A stretch of DNA of 64,000 nucleotides, taken from NCBI GenBank assembly GCA_030407315.1, contig JALQPE010002152.1, forward strand, positions 18,492 to 82,491. Direction: 5' to 3'. Below are positions 1 to 9,499 of this stretch, piece by piece; the first letter of the stretch is position 1; every line of letters starts with the position of its first letter. Under the pieces are notes generated by a model. It ran no database searches, was not told the origin of the DNA, and saw nothing but the letters and a program-made list of their open reading frames with translations. Source of the stretch: Asparagopsis taxiformis (lineage: Eukaryota; Rhodophyta; Florideophyceae; Bonnemaisoniales; Bonnemaisoniaceae). The position numbers and the translations under genes were made by a program.

Positions 1-534
1 TGCAATTGGCAGTAGCTCGTTCTGCATTGCCGGATCTAAATCGAACGTATGGTGTCTGGCTCGCAACGGTAGTGCTGTAGTCCAAGGTGAATATGTGAAC
101 GGAATGGAGCTGCAGGAATGTCCCTCGATATGTGGCGTGCACGGGGGGTTCGATGGTGACGGGAGTCTAGAAGGGTGGAGAAGCGAAAGAAAGAAATGTT
201 TCCGCATTGAATGGGAACCTACGACGCAAAGGAAAAGAGGAAGGGCTGGTGACATGTTGTGGGGAACATTGAGAGTGCATATGCCGTATGTCATATTCCG
301 TGGTGTGGAAGAACCATGTAGAATAGGCAAGTTAATATCGGAAGATGTGGTCAATGATGTGGTGGGGTATAGTGTGTCAGAGAAAGGGCAGAGGAGTACA
401 TAAAATGATACAGGTAGTGAGATGAACATGGAAGAACTAGTTTAATTATTCTGAAGCATACATTGCGGAGCAGAGGCAAGCAATGGGAACTACTACAGTC
501 ACATGAAGACGGCGGTGTTCCAGCTAGAACAGTT
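1..534. other. no gene supported
   Basis: No reading frame here looks like a real protein. A 102-codon frame at 95-403 begins at GTG, has no recognisable motif and is not bordered by any signal I can see. The segment lies downstream of the 3' end of the minus-strand gene that follows and may contain its 3' untranslated region. Confidence 0.5.
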
Positions 535-2208
535 CTACATGCCAATTAAAGAAATACCAAGTTCATCATCCTCCTCGAGAGGTACACAATCATGATTGGA
601 AACTGGTCTGTTTGCTGGGTTATCTTCTGAGCGCTCAGTATGCCTGAAGCCTGAAACGAAACGGACAGACTCGTATTCTTGTGCTGTTAGGTTTCTCTTC
701 TTTCTAATGATCCCCGTGAGGCAGTCACCTCCCATGAGGTAGTCCCGGAGCTCAAGATGTCCCCATGTAACGCGCAAGGGGAATCCATCCTTCCCAAAAT
801 GAGATGTAGGCTGTTGTTTCAGGGCTTCGTTAAATAAACCTTGGAGGCATATTGCAATCTTATAACATGCTTGAATAGCATGGGGTTCATGACAGAGCAT
901 CTCCAGTTGTGTACATTGGCAAAAACTGCATAACAATATCATAGCTAGAGTAAGAAAGGAGAATGAACAGACAGCCAACTTCTCCACTCGCGTACTCGCA
1001 ATGTTTTCACCATCGATATCACCGCTCACCTGAACTATGTAAGTAACCTGAATGTGAAGCTCAGGACGGCTCAGAATGAAATTTGAGAAGATGGAATCAT
1101 TTTTTGAATACACTTCGAGAGCTTCTTCTCCTGTTCCGTAAGCTCTCGAAGTTGTCGGAATAGAGTCAGGTGGACACATTTCTGTTGTGGAAACAGCATG
1201 GGCAGGAGAAACATCCACAGTTGCCTTCATATCTCGGTGGATGAGGAAGAATGCTTGTTTGACCAATTCCATTTTCATCTGTTTCCGGGAAGTGTTGAAG
1301 AACTGTGTAAGCTGCCGTAGTGCAGAGGTAATAATCGGAATAGACTGTAAGTCAGACGGAGAAAGGTTGGATACAGCGGAAGAAGATGAAGAGGATGTAC
1401 CAGTACGGCGTGCTTCTTTCGAACCAGACAGTCGGCGACGCTTTGAAAGAGTAACCTGCAAATTCGTAGACTGTTCCACGTTTCGTTCTGCCTCCGTGGG
1501 CATCGAAATATCCATGGCATGGAAAAGAGCTCGTTGGGAAATGTGCAGCCAAGACGGCTTTTCGATGGGCACTACTGTAGCATTGCGTAGTGCATAGTCT
1601 CGAGATAGAGTATTGCTGTTCAAGTCCTCCTCCTCCCCAGGATCGAGGACCCCACCATTCCTGCTCGTCGAGTCCTTCCATCGCACAATTCTGTCATTTG
1701 CCATTGAAATAAACGCAGTTCCGATAATAGAGCGTTTTAAGAACACATGTCTTTTCCCTACTGCCGTTCCGATAAGAGATCTCTTAGATTGCCTTACCTC
1801 AGAATTTGAACTTGAAGTCTGCGAAAACGACAGGGCAGCAAGAAGCAACGTTGTGCAGGAATCCACCTGTGGTGATGTTGCAGACCTCGAATTACAATTG
1901 TTGAGCAAATTGGCGTCAACAAAGGTTTTAACAAGCTCTGCAACAGTTCTGAAAGCGACGAATCGAGATGTCACCTGCCTGTTGTTGAACAGAGAAGACA
2001 CCAGCGTGGCAATTTGACCTGCTTTTCTTGATCTCTCATCCAGAACAACTGAAGGGACAGTGTTTGTTCCGGCAGCAGCGGAGGCCATGTATCGAATACA
2101 CGCCAGCTCCAATTGAATAGACGAAAGGGAATCGCGCATGTACTGTTCGAGGGATGCGAACCGTTCTTCGAACTTTGCAAACCTAGTCAAAGATAAATCA
2201 TCTCTCAT
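535..2208 (-). CDS. unrecognised coiled-coil/nuclear-type protein, copy A
   Basis: Intact 557-codon frame from ATG (2206-2208) to TAG (535-537). I do not recognise the family. The N-terminus is a short amphipathic helical stretch typical of a coiled coil, followed by a Ser/Thr-rich linker with a basic KRRR cluster (a possible nuclear signal). A conserved block reads roughly ALRQLTQFFNTSRKQMKMEL, then a long hydrophobic/helical segment and an acidic tail. The same order of parts (N-terminal helix, basic cluster RKRRK, block ALTKVLGFLKKSREQVRHRF, acidic tail) is found in the plus-strand gene at 10937-12460, so the two are diverged paralogues. They face outward from the ends of one gene cluster, which suggests they are components of the same mobile element. 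A DNA-binding or structural role is only a guess. Confidence 0.7.
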   Translation of the reverse strand: MRDDLSLTRFAKFEERFASLEQYMRDSLSSIQLELACIRYMASAAAGTNTVPSVVLDERSRKAGQIATLVSSLFNNRQVTSRFVAFRTVAELVKTFVDANLLNNCNSRSATSPQVDSCTTLLLAALSFSQTSSSNSEVRQSKRSLIGTAVGKRHVFLKRSIIGTAFISMANDRIVRWKDSTSRNGGVLDPGEEEDLNSNTLSRDYALRNATVVPIEKPSWLHISQRALFHAMDISMPTEAERNVEQSTNLQVTLSKRRRLSGSKEARRTGTSSSSSSAVSNLSPSDLQSIPIITSALRQLTQFFNTSRKQMKMELVKQAFFLIHRDMKATVDVSPAHAVSTTEMCPPDSIPTTSRAYGTGEEALEVYSKNDSIFSNFILSRPELHIQVTYIVQVSGDIDGENIASTRVEKLAVCSFSFLTLAMILLCSFCQCTQLEMLCHEPHAIQACYKIAICLQGLFNEALKQQPTSHFGKDGFPLRVTWGHLELRDYLMGGDCLTGIIRKKRNLTAQEYESVRFVSGFRHTERSEDNPANRPVSNHDCVPLEEDDELGISLIGM

Positions 2209-2508
2209 TTTTTCTGGAAACCGTTGAATGGTTCACGCCCAGGATAGAGTACTTGAGTAGAACTGGAAACGTTGCTGAGGAGAAGGGAAGGATAAGTAGA
2301 AGAGACCAGGGGGAAACTTGTCTCGAGCATGGACGGAAGATGTAAGGGATAAGGACATTGGTACGGCCGTTACAAAAGCTGCGGGCAGTAACGGTCCTGG
2401 GCATACCCAAAAGCAATGGAGCCAGCAATGCAATCAACCAGAGAAGTTATTTTGGTTACATCTCTATGTGTTTGCAGAACGTAGGCTAAGGTATATTCGG
2501 GGCAAGGA

Positions 2509-2626
2509 AATTGGTAATCTTTTTTGCGCTGAAATTGCTGCAGTAAAGAGTGATCTACCCAAGTGCACTTAGGTAGATCAGTTTTTACTGCAGTAATTTC
2601 ATAGCTAGAAAAATTACCGAAATTTA
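2509..2626. repeat. foldback (palindromic MITE-like) repeat, diverged copy
   Basis: Outer arms (TTGGTAAT...AATTACCGAA) enclose inner arms (CTGCAGTAAAnA...TTTTTACTGCAG) and a short centre containing AAGTGCACTT. It has the same nested plan as the repeat at 2951-3078, with several mismatches in the outer arms. Confidence 0.75.
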
Positions 2627-2950
2627 ATCTCAGCACTATGTAAGCAGCACTAGCTGACTATGTAGATGACCACGGCTCAGTTTGTTCTTCCGGGCTGTTT
2701 TGTTGCTAGGAGCGTTAACGCTATAATTATTGAAGCGTTAAACTTCATACCACATAGAATGTACACTGAGCAGCTTTTCCTGCGTGTGGTACATGCATTT
2801 CTCTCTACATTGTTCTGGAGAACAAGCGGAGACCGTCCGCATGTGGAACAAGGCAAACAACTAAGAACGGCTGGTATCCAAACCTCAGCCTTCGACATGC
2901 CATGTAGGGTTGTGTGGTGCCCGTGGCTATGCCAGAACACATACAAGGCA

Positions 2951-3078
2951 GCGTAAAATTTGGTAATTTTTTGGGCTCTAAAATTACTGCAGTAAAAACT
3001 GATCTAGCAAAGTGCACTCGGGTAGATCAGTTTTTACTGCAGTAATTTTTGAGCCCAAAAAATTACCAAATTTTACGC
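2951..3078. repeat. foldback (palindromic MITE-like) repeat, well-preserved copy
   Basis: A 128-bp near-perfect inverted repeat beginning GCGTAAAATTTGGTAATTTT and ending with its complement. Two nested stems are visible: the outer one carries GGGCTC/GAGCCC, the inner one CTGCAGTAAAAACTGATCTA and its complement, around a loop with AAGTGCACT. The outer stem alone recurs as 42-bp palindromes at 7116, 7577, 28257 and 28725. The inner stem recurs at 33541-33660. Confidence 0.85.
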
Positions 3079-3264
3079 ACAGAATATACCTTGTCCAACC
3101 TTATGCAGACGCATTACGTACCAAACGGGAAATTCTTCTACGCATTGCTTGCTTGGGGGGAAAGAGTACATTACGATAAAAATAAATTGAAGGTATGGGA
3201 AACAGAGTGAAAACATTAATGGAGATGGATTTACTTGTGAAATTTGACTGTGAGAGGGTAACAG

Positions 3265-5307
3265 CTAGACAGTGAAGTAATCATGACCGTATTCGATAAA
3301 CAGCTCGGAGCCAGCTGAGATAGCCTCGTTAGCAGTAACATATACAACTTCGTAGGTAGACACAGAGCTCTCACTGATGAGTTCTTGTACAGGGGAGGAG
3401 AAACTAACATTAGCAGTTCGCGACGGGCGATCGGTTCCCTCTGCTGGATCCACGAACGTTGGGTCGTTGATTTTCGAAGCAGCGTAATACTCGAATGGAA
3501 CAATGAAGATGGGGCGGCCAGACGTAGACGGAAGCAAGCAGGTGATATTGGGGTCCTTGATTTGAACTGCGTACTTCTGGAAGCGCTCAATCGAGAACGA
3601 AGTCGGACCCGTACCAAACGTCTTCAGTTTTGCTTGGTAGAGATCCTTGTAAACCACTGCCCCAAAATAGTACCCGACGATATCTCCTGGATCAATATCT
3701 ACTCTTGCGAAGAGTCCATCACCAGCTGCAGGTATAGTTGAAGTTGCAACGTATACATTGTGTGCCATTGCATCAATTGATAGCAGGGTTTTACTATCCA
3801 TGGTGGACAACAAGCCCAGCAGTGATTGTGGCCATTTGTGAATAGGAAGGTCTATCAAGTCATTGTGCTGGTCTGGGATGCACCAAATGGCGGTCAGAAA
3901 GCTGATGAGGTGGGGTGGAAGTTGTGTCGAACTTGGTAAACTGGAGGGGTTCTTCGAGTGGGAATCGTCATCGGAAGTTCCGAGTTGAGAAGTGGCCAGC
4001 TGCTGCAGGGCGGGCGTGGACTGTTGAGCAAAGTTCCCAATGGAGACCTGCTGCAGAAATGCAAGATTGACTCTAGGAAGGGATAGTTCAAAGCAGTCCG
4101 TGAACTTCTCACACCCCACAAACCTCCTGTACTGACCGTGGTGCATAGTAAGGCATGGAACTGCAGTAAAGAAAGTGCCAGCAAACATGTCCACGACCAA
4201 GTCTCCCTGGTTTGAGAAACGTCCAATGAGCTCTTGCATGAGAGCTACGGTCTTCTGCTCGGGGCGCAACGTAACCTTTTTCTTGTCCTTGTCCAAATAT
4301 TTCACTGTCTCTGATGCTGTGATGCGCAGGATGTTGTCGATGACATTTGTCCAAGCCTTGAACCTAGAAGGGATGTATCCTGCATTTCGGTAGTTCACCA
4401 TCCCCCAGCCTTCTTTACCCTTACCCAGCTTCGTAGCATGTACAACCAGCTCGACCATATTTAACAAACTGGTCGTAATCCTATATGGAGGCGAAGTAAA
4501 ATGGGTGGGGCTCCGAGTACAGACGATAGGCTGCGAATCAACCGCGAACATAGGACTACCCGTAGAGTATTTCACTTTGCGAAGCTCGTATACCCAATTG
4601 TAGAACAGAGCAGCAGATGTGAATATGAGAACATGACCACCCTTGCGCGTCACCTTGGAAATTTCAGCTACCGTGTCTTCGATTTCTTCCTGACGGAGGA
4701 CATCGTAACCAGAGTGTCCTCTGCCAGACATACGCCTAGTATTGTACGGCGGGTCAGTGAGTACCAACTGAGCACCTTCCCGGATTTGCGGCTTTCGAGG
4801 ATTGTCAACAGCGTCATAGTTCTTCAAAAGGTCTCTGCAGCTGCAGTTGAAAGTATGCAGGACAGATCCTTTCATGTTGTCCATTTCTGGAGGAATCAAC
4901 ACTTCATCTTCTGCACGCATGGATTTTATATCAGCACTGGCCGCTTCGGCGGTACCGCTGTTACCGCTATTCCTGCTCGAGCTTCCTGCACCAGAAGGGC
5001 TTTCATCTAGTCGTCTGCGTTTAGCATTCGGGCTCGTTCCGTTCCCGCCGGGCGGAGAATCCCGTACTGGAGAAGCTGTTCTCTCAGTGTCTCCGAACAG
5101 CTCCTCATTAGGGTCGGGCGTTGATTGTGGCTCTTCTGTGAGGCTGAATGCCGTGAGTTCCCTTTCAACCATACCCAGAGCCCGAATAGTCGTAAACCTC
5201 CCAGCATCCGGGGAACCAGTCGACGCCTGGAAGCCCTGTAGGAAAGGTATTGCTCGCGGTGAAGAAACGGTTTGGTCGAACAATTCTTTGTGCCGACAGA
5301 TCGTCAT
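3265..5307 (-). CDS. beta-class DNA (N6-adenine/N4-cytosine) methyltransferase fused to a SET domain
   Basis: 680 codons, ATG at 5305-5307. Residues 1-145 are low-complexity with a KRRR basic cluster. Residues 146-420 are an amino-methyltransferase domain: catalytic motif IV DPPY at 185-188, LRPEQKTV at 347-354 and the AdoMet-binding VVDMFAGT at 371-378. The order motif IV before motif I is that of beta-class prokaryotic N6A/N4C methyltransferases. Residues 518-680 read as a SET domain: IPAAGDGLFA near 525, a GYYFG-like strand near 545, RTANVSF near 630 and SELFIEYGHDY at 667-677. The expected activities are DNA base methylation and protein lysine methylation; neither is proven. Upstream, the same reading frame continues through a single TAG (5317-5319) into the 5317-6738 module, so the ancestral protein was probably about 1,160 residues. 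Seen: motifs and frame. Known: motif order of the family. Inferred: activity and element membership. Confidence 0.82.
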   Translation of the reverse strand: MTICRHKELFDQTVSSPRAIPFLQGFQASTGSPDAGRFTTIRALGMVERELTAFSLTEEPQSTPDPNEELFGDTERTASPVRDSPPGGNGTSPNAKRRRLDESPSGAGSSSRNSGNSGTAEAASADIKSMRAEDEVLIPPEMDNMKGSVLHTFNCSCRDLLKNYDAVDNPRKPQIREGAQLVLTDPPYNTRRMSGRGHSGYDVLRQEEIEDTVAEISKVTRKGGHVLIFTSAALFYNWVYELRKVKYSTGSPMFAVDSQPIVCTRSPTHFTSPPYRITTSLLNMVELVVHATKLGKGKEGWGMVNYRNAGYIPSRFKAWTNVIDNILRITASETVKYLDKDKKKVTLRPEQKTVALMQELIGRFSNQGDLVVDMFAGTFFTAVPCLTMHHGQYRRFVGCEKFTDCFELSLPRVNLAFLQQVSIGNFAQQSTPALQQLATSQLGTSDDDSHSKNPSSLPSSTQLPPHLISFLTAIWCIPDQHNDLIDLPIHKWPQSLLGLLSTMDSKTLLSIDAMAHNVYVATSTIPAAGDGLFARVDIDPGDIVGYYFGAVVYKDLYQAKLKTFGTGPTSFSIERFQKYAVQIKDPNITCLLPSTSGRPIFIVPFEYYAASKINDPTFVDPAEGTDRPSRTANVSFSSPVQELISESSVSTYEVVYVTANEAISAGSELFIEYGHDYFTV

Positions 5308-5316
5308 TATGTGCTC

Positions 5317-6738
5317 CTAGAAGGACGTTGCGCAGAGGCGCATCTGAGCATCTTGCAGCAGCGTACGATGGACAGCCGCACTCAAGATGCTTGCCGAGTG
5401 CTGCACTCTTCGAACAGCTCCTCTGCCATGCAACAAAGTCTTCAGCTCTCGAAGCGGTGCGATGCCCCTATTTTCCGAGTCCAGGACGTGGTACGTGAAT
5501 ACTCTCTGGTCGTACAGAAGGTACGGTTGCAAGAGCTCCTCGGTATTGGTAGCCCCTAGCGACTTTGCCAATACATCCCATGACTTCAGAATCACATGAA
5601 TACCATATCCAAGACGCTGGGCAGTCCACGGACTATCCTTCTTGAGAAGCGGCGTGGGTCTATTCGAAAACCTCGTTCTTGTACGTGAGCGTGGCCGGGA
5701 TTCTGCCTGCAACTTCCAGTCTCGGTCCATTTGTATCAATGCCATGAGAAATACAACCCTCTCGAAAGTTGTGGTAAGTCTCGGAGTTGTCCAGCTATCT
5801 TGATGCGAAGCGCGCTCCTGGGTCTGTGAAACGAAGAATTGACATGCTAGTGATTGTCTTGAGAAGGCATCTCGACCAATCGCGGACTGGGAGAAGTTAT
5901 GGTCGGTGTAGAACTCTTTCTGAACTGGAAGTGGTGGTCCAGGACTCTGAGAGTTTTTGAGTGGATCCTCTGCTGATTGCTCATCACGCTCATGGACAAA
6001 CACGGGAATAAAGAAGGATACGGATAAATCCAGCAACCCACAGCTCGTGAGGAATAGATCCCATACCCGTGTGTCTATATCTACACTACCATCTTCACCA
6101 GCAGAAATGGTGAAGTTTCGGACTGCTTGCACAATGTTAAAGGTGTGACGATGGTAGGCATACGAGAACCATTTATCCAGAACGATTGAAGCATTCGCTG
6201 GCAGGTCAAACTTGTACATACTGCTCACAGCCCTTCGAAACGCTGTGAGCGAACGTTCTGCAAGGGGCACATGATCCTCTTTCTTCTCAGCTTCATGCCA
6301 ACAGTCTCGCATGTGAGCGACTATTGCTACACTTTCGTAGAACAGAATAATCCTTTCCCTCTCCAGGAGATGAAAGAGAATAGAGGCAAGCGTATGTGGT
6401 TTGGTAGTAATAGATTCGTAGCTCATGCGAAGTAAATATCTCGATGTGTTCCGTCGGGGGCGCGACCATACCTCCTCGCACACGTCCATGCCTCCCACCA
6501 AGGTTACGTCACCATTGTCCGCAATGCTACAGTACAGATAGAGACGTTCGAAATCCAGATGCACTACGGATGTGACATCGGAGGCTGGGGTGCTAGCCCC
6601 TGCGATAGCAGGAAATGAAACAACGCGAGCGGGATCAACCCATAGAATGGTTCCGTTTCCGTACTTGTCAGATGGATGCATCGGCCCATCTTCGCTGTAC
6701 GTTTCGACAAGCCCGTGCCGGGGTTGTGGCTGCGCCAT
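5317..6738 (-). CDS. N-terminal module upstream of the methyltransferase-SET protein; degenerate ParB-like candidate
   Basis: The open frame extends to 6807, but that codon is TTG; the first ATG is at 6736-6738, giving 473 codons. It ends in TAG at 5317-5319. Three codons later, in the same frame, comes the ATG of the methyltransferase-SET protein, so this is probably the N-terminal half of one long gene cut by one nonsense codon (or read through). No strong domain is obvious. The segment NGDVTLVGGMDVCEEV near the N-terminus resembles, in pattern and position, the NGRFYIVDGQHRLHAL of the ParB-like gene at 60.6 kb, but the catalytic-type G-H-R triad is missing. The preceding RVVSFPAI also parallels RVAHFEAL of that gene. 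I therefore suggest a ParB-like fold without the active motif. This rests on visual alignment only. Confidence 0.55.
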   Translation of the reverse strand: MAQPQPRHGLVETYSEDGPMHPSDKYGNGTILWVDPARVVSFPAIAGASTPASDVTSVVHLDFERLYLYCSIADNGDVTLVGGMDVCEEVWSRPRRNTSRYLLRMSYESITTKPHTLASILFHLLERERIILFYESVAIVAHMRDCWHEAEKKEDHVPLAERSLTAFRRAVSSMYKFDLPANASIVLDKWFSYAYHRHTFNIVQAVRNFTISAGEDGSVDIDTRVWDLFLTSCGLLDLSVSFFIPVFVHERDEQSAEDPLKNSQSPGPPLPVQKEFYTDHNFSQSAIGRDAFSRQSLACQFFVSQTQERASHQDSWTTPRLTTTFERVVFLMALIQMDRDWKLQAESRPRSRTRTRFSNRPTPLLKKDSPWTAQRLGYGIHVILKSWDVLAKSLGATNTEELLQPYLLYDQRVFTYHVLDSENRGIAPLRELKTLLHGRGAVRRVQHSASILSAAVHRTLLQDAQMRLCATSF

Positions 6739-7104
6739 TTCAGGGGATGCTCGGGAACGAGGGAGAAGAGAGAATGCGATAGATTGGTAGAGAAGATTGC
6801 AATGCAATCCGGCACATGTGCCTGACAGGACGGCAAGGAGATTTTTCCGCGCGCCCGCAAAATTTGAAATTGGAATTTATGGAAGCCTCGATTTCTGACG
6901 AGGGGTCGTGGGATGATGAAAGAGTTTGGAGTTTTGTTGTTGAAGATTGGTGAAGGGGTGCAATGTTTCGAACGGGTATGCAGCTTGGGCGCATTCTGTA
7001 TCATGACAGTGCATTAAACAAAATCTCCACAACCTTGAGCCAGCTTCACTAATAATACAGAGACACTGCACCTAAATTCAAGCCCCATTAGCTACAGACG
7101 GTCG

Positions 7105-7618
7105 CCAGACTAATCTAAAATTTGGTAATTTTTGAGCCCAAAAAATTACCAAATTTTATGCCCCACTCGTAGTGACCGTATGGCTCGTACTCCGTCCTAC
7201 TTTGTACCAGCGACCTTATGCCATGGAACACTCACCACCACGAGTAAGCACCACGTGGGCAGCACCTTCTATAGTTCGGTGCAATTATGTTTATCGACTA
7301 TTGGTGCACAACTGTCTCGATGCATCACGATGACTAGATGTTCAAGATTGTATGAGGAGAGAAGTGGACGGACATAGATGCACGCCATGGTAATACCGGT
7401 TCGGTTTTGAACAGAGCTGCAATGCGCCGTCAATGTTCGTCAACGACCATCCGGCGAAGAAGCGTAGCATTTGGAATGTTTAGAAACATCAGTGAAGCAT
7501 GGAATGTATGAACTTGACGTAGCCTGGGGCAGGAGCGGTTGTCCAAATCTGGTGCAGACGGTCGCCAGACTAGTCTACAATTTGGTAATTTTTGAGCCCA
7601 AAAAATTACCAAATTTTA
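7105..7618 (+). mobile_element. 514-bp non-autonomous element with palindromic ends, copy 1
   Basis: Both ends carry the same 42-bp palindrome (TTGGTAATTTTTGAGCCC and its near-complement) preceded by CCAGACTA(G/A)TCTA. An inverted copy lies at 28255-28768; matched positions add to 35,873 over the whole length, so there are no indels between the copies. Because the end is itself palindromic, identical ends act as both direct and inverted terminal repeats. Open frames inside (such as 7132-7377) are not supported as genes. Confidence 0.75.
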
Positions 7619-7879
7619 GGACCTGAATAGCAGCTGGAAAACACAAAGTAGAGGTACTGCTGAGATCGGGAACGCTCTTAGCTCATGGATACGCACTCGT
7701 TAGTCTGGGTTGAGAGGAAAACAATATCGTAGATCACAGAATTTCACAAGTTGTCAGTAAGCAATGGGAAAGAGTATACTGTTAGTATATAGTATACTAT
7801 GCTACAGGTGAAGCAATGGAGGAACATTAAGAAAACAATAGAAACTTTAGTTGAGAGCAACCTATAGGTGAAATCCTAC

Positions 7880-9499
7880 CTACTCAACTGTTATGTAATC
7901 TTCACTACTATCCGGTACCTCATCGTCCGACTCAAAGTCGTGTGCGAACTCGTAAGGTTTCGGCAGACGATTGGGGTCGTCACTCTGCACCGGTGCGTAG
8001 ACGAGATCATTGACTAGCTCGGAAGAATCACGTACAGCCATGCTATGGACTCGAATGTGATGACCGTATTGTACTCCAGTCTTAGAAATTTTGTCCTTCA
8101 CGAAGTCGTAATCCTGCCATCCCGCACCAGCGTGCTCTACGTCACCACGAGTCACGAGAACAGAGAAGGGTGGAATCCAAACCAATTTTGGATGGAGATG
8201 GGGCCAGACGGCCAGGAAGGCATCACGAGGGGCGTTGAGGAAGGCATGACTCCGCGGTCGTACCAGAATTGGGGACCCAACTGCACCAGTAGCTATGAAA
8301 GAATAGTCTGGGTCTGGTGCAGGGGTCCCACAATAGCGGTTCGGTTCCTCGCGTGGCGGTCCAGGGTATGTGAAGTCGAGATGCGGGATCTGACGAGTAC
8401 AGTTGGAACCCGTCAGGAGCATCCGAAGTCCTGTCCTCCCAAAGCGCAGCTTGGAGCCCTTCTTGAATCCGTTCAAAGATGAAACGGAATCCTCCAAGTG
8501 CAACATTTCCGCTATAATTGCGAGGATGACATCCACGGAAACCTTGTCATGAGCCAGCGACATGGATTGCTCCCCGTCGAGGTCTTCAATGACAGCCGAG
8601 CGGGGGGTCATGTACCGCTGGCGAGACGCGCCACCCCGGGCATCCTGGGCAGCTGAACCGGAGTTCAGAATCGTGCCCCACGCCCCTTCCACATTGTCAT
8701 CGAACTTTTGGGCAAACCCAGAGAGCAGTTCGTGGATTGCAGACCGTACATCGGAAGCTCCTAGTATGTCTTCGAGGACGATGTATCCATCGAAATCAAT
8801 ACTAGCCCTTGCCCGCTCCCAATAAACAATCCTCTCCTCGGATGTACTACCAGCCGTGGAGTTGATATCCTCCCTGATCTCCTCCACCTCCCCACTCGTC
8901 ATGATGAACCCAGAGCGGTGTTCAGGATGGAGCAGACCCGAAATTGAACGCACGAACGTAGCAGCTTGGGCAAGCGTGGTCTGCTCCGTGAGAAAGGAAG
9001 TTGGCGGTGGCTGCTCGTCCTCATACCTGTGTACCCGAAACCCCTTGGAAGTCACCTTCGTCTTTGTAGGGGTTTCGCCGTCTTCTATCTCACCTTCACG
9101 CTCCTTTTCGCCAGATGAGGGTGGCTGTGCAGGAAGCGGAAGGGAGACAGGGGGAGAAGACGGGCTACCGAGAGCGATGAGTTGCTCTGCGATAGCGGCA
9201 CTTCTAGTCTTGGACCGAGTCATCCGAGTCGGAGGAGGAGTGGTCGGCTCTCTCCTCCTCTTTTCTCCCCGCCGCGGTGTTCCAGAGGCAGTTTTCTTGG
9301 CTGGTTCCCGGGATATGGGCGCCTTCCCTCCCATCGTACTCCGCGGAGCCTCACCGGTCTGCTTATCCTTTTCTTCAGCAGACTCGGTAGAGGACGCGTC
9401 CTTTTCGAAGGGATTGTACGCATCACCTTCCCACGCTTCTTGTAACGTGACCCCTGCAGGAGGGGTCCAAGAAGGGGGGGTCATCCGGTTGACGGCCAT
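7880..9499 (-). CDS. 2-oxoglutarate/Fe(II) oxygenase-like protein (C-terminal half of the zinc-finger gene)
   Basis: The frame is open from 9706, but the first ~70 residues read the zinc-finger region out of frame; the in-frame ATG is at 9497-9499. An acidic/basic linker with KRRREP and RMTRSKTRS clusters is followed by a globular domain. Numbered from 9706, it shows an HxD pair at H442/D444 (QIPHLDF), SYSFIATGA-like strands, a distal His at H525 (VEHAGAGW) and Arg552 in IRVHSM. This H-x-D...H...R pattern is that of double-stranded beta-helix 2OG-Fe(II) dioxygenases. The same motifs (GHTDF, FYHAGKGF, PVRAHAY) occur in the paralogue at 62.0-62.9 kb, which makes chance unlikely. The substrate is unknown; beside a DNA methyltransferase, a modified base is an attractive guess. 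Join to the upstream zinc-finger frame: see 9423-10265. Confidence 0.65.
   Translation of the reverse strand: MAVNRMTPPSWTPPAGVTLQEAWEGDAYNPFEKDASSTESAEEKDKQTGEAPRSTMGGKAPISREPAKKTASGTPRRGEKRRREPTTPPPTRMTRSKTRSAAIAEQLIALGSPSSPPVSLPLPAQPPSSGEKEREGEIEDGETPTKTKVTSKGFRVHRYEDEQPPPTSFLTEQTTLAQAATFVRSISGLLHPEHRSGFIMTSGEVEEIREDINSTAGSTSEERIVYWERARASIDFDGYIVLEDILGASDVRSAIHELLSGFAQKFDDNVEGAWGTILNSGSAAQDARGGASRQRYMTPRSAVIEDLDGEQSMSLAHDKVSVDVILAIIAEMLHLEDSVSSLNGFKKGSKLRFGRTGLRMLLTGSNCTRQIPHLDFTYPGPPREEPNRYCGTPAPDPDYSFIATGAVGSPILVRPRSHAFLNAPRDAFLAVWPHLHPKLVWIPPFSVLVTRGDVEHAGAGWQDYDFVKDKISKTGVQYGHHIRVHSMAVRDSSELVNDLVYAPVQSDDPNRLPKPYEFAHDFESDDEVPDSSEDYITVE

Noticed and set aside
95..403. 102-codon open frame at the left edge
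   Set aside because: Non-ATG start, no motif, no context.
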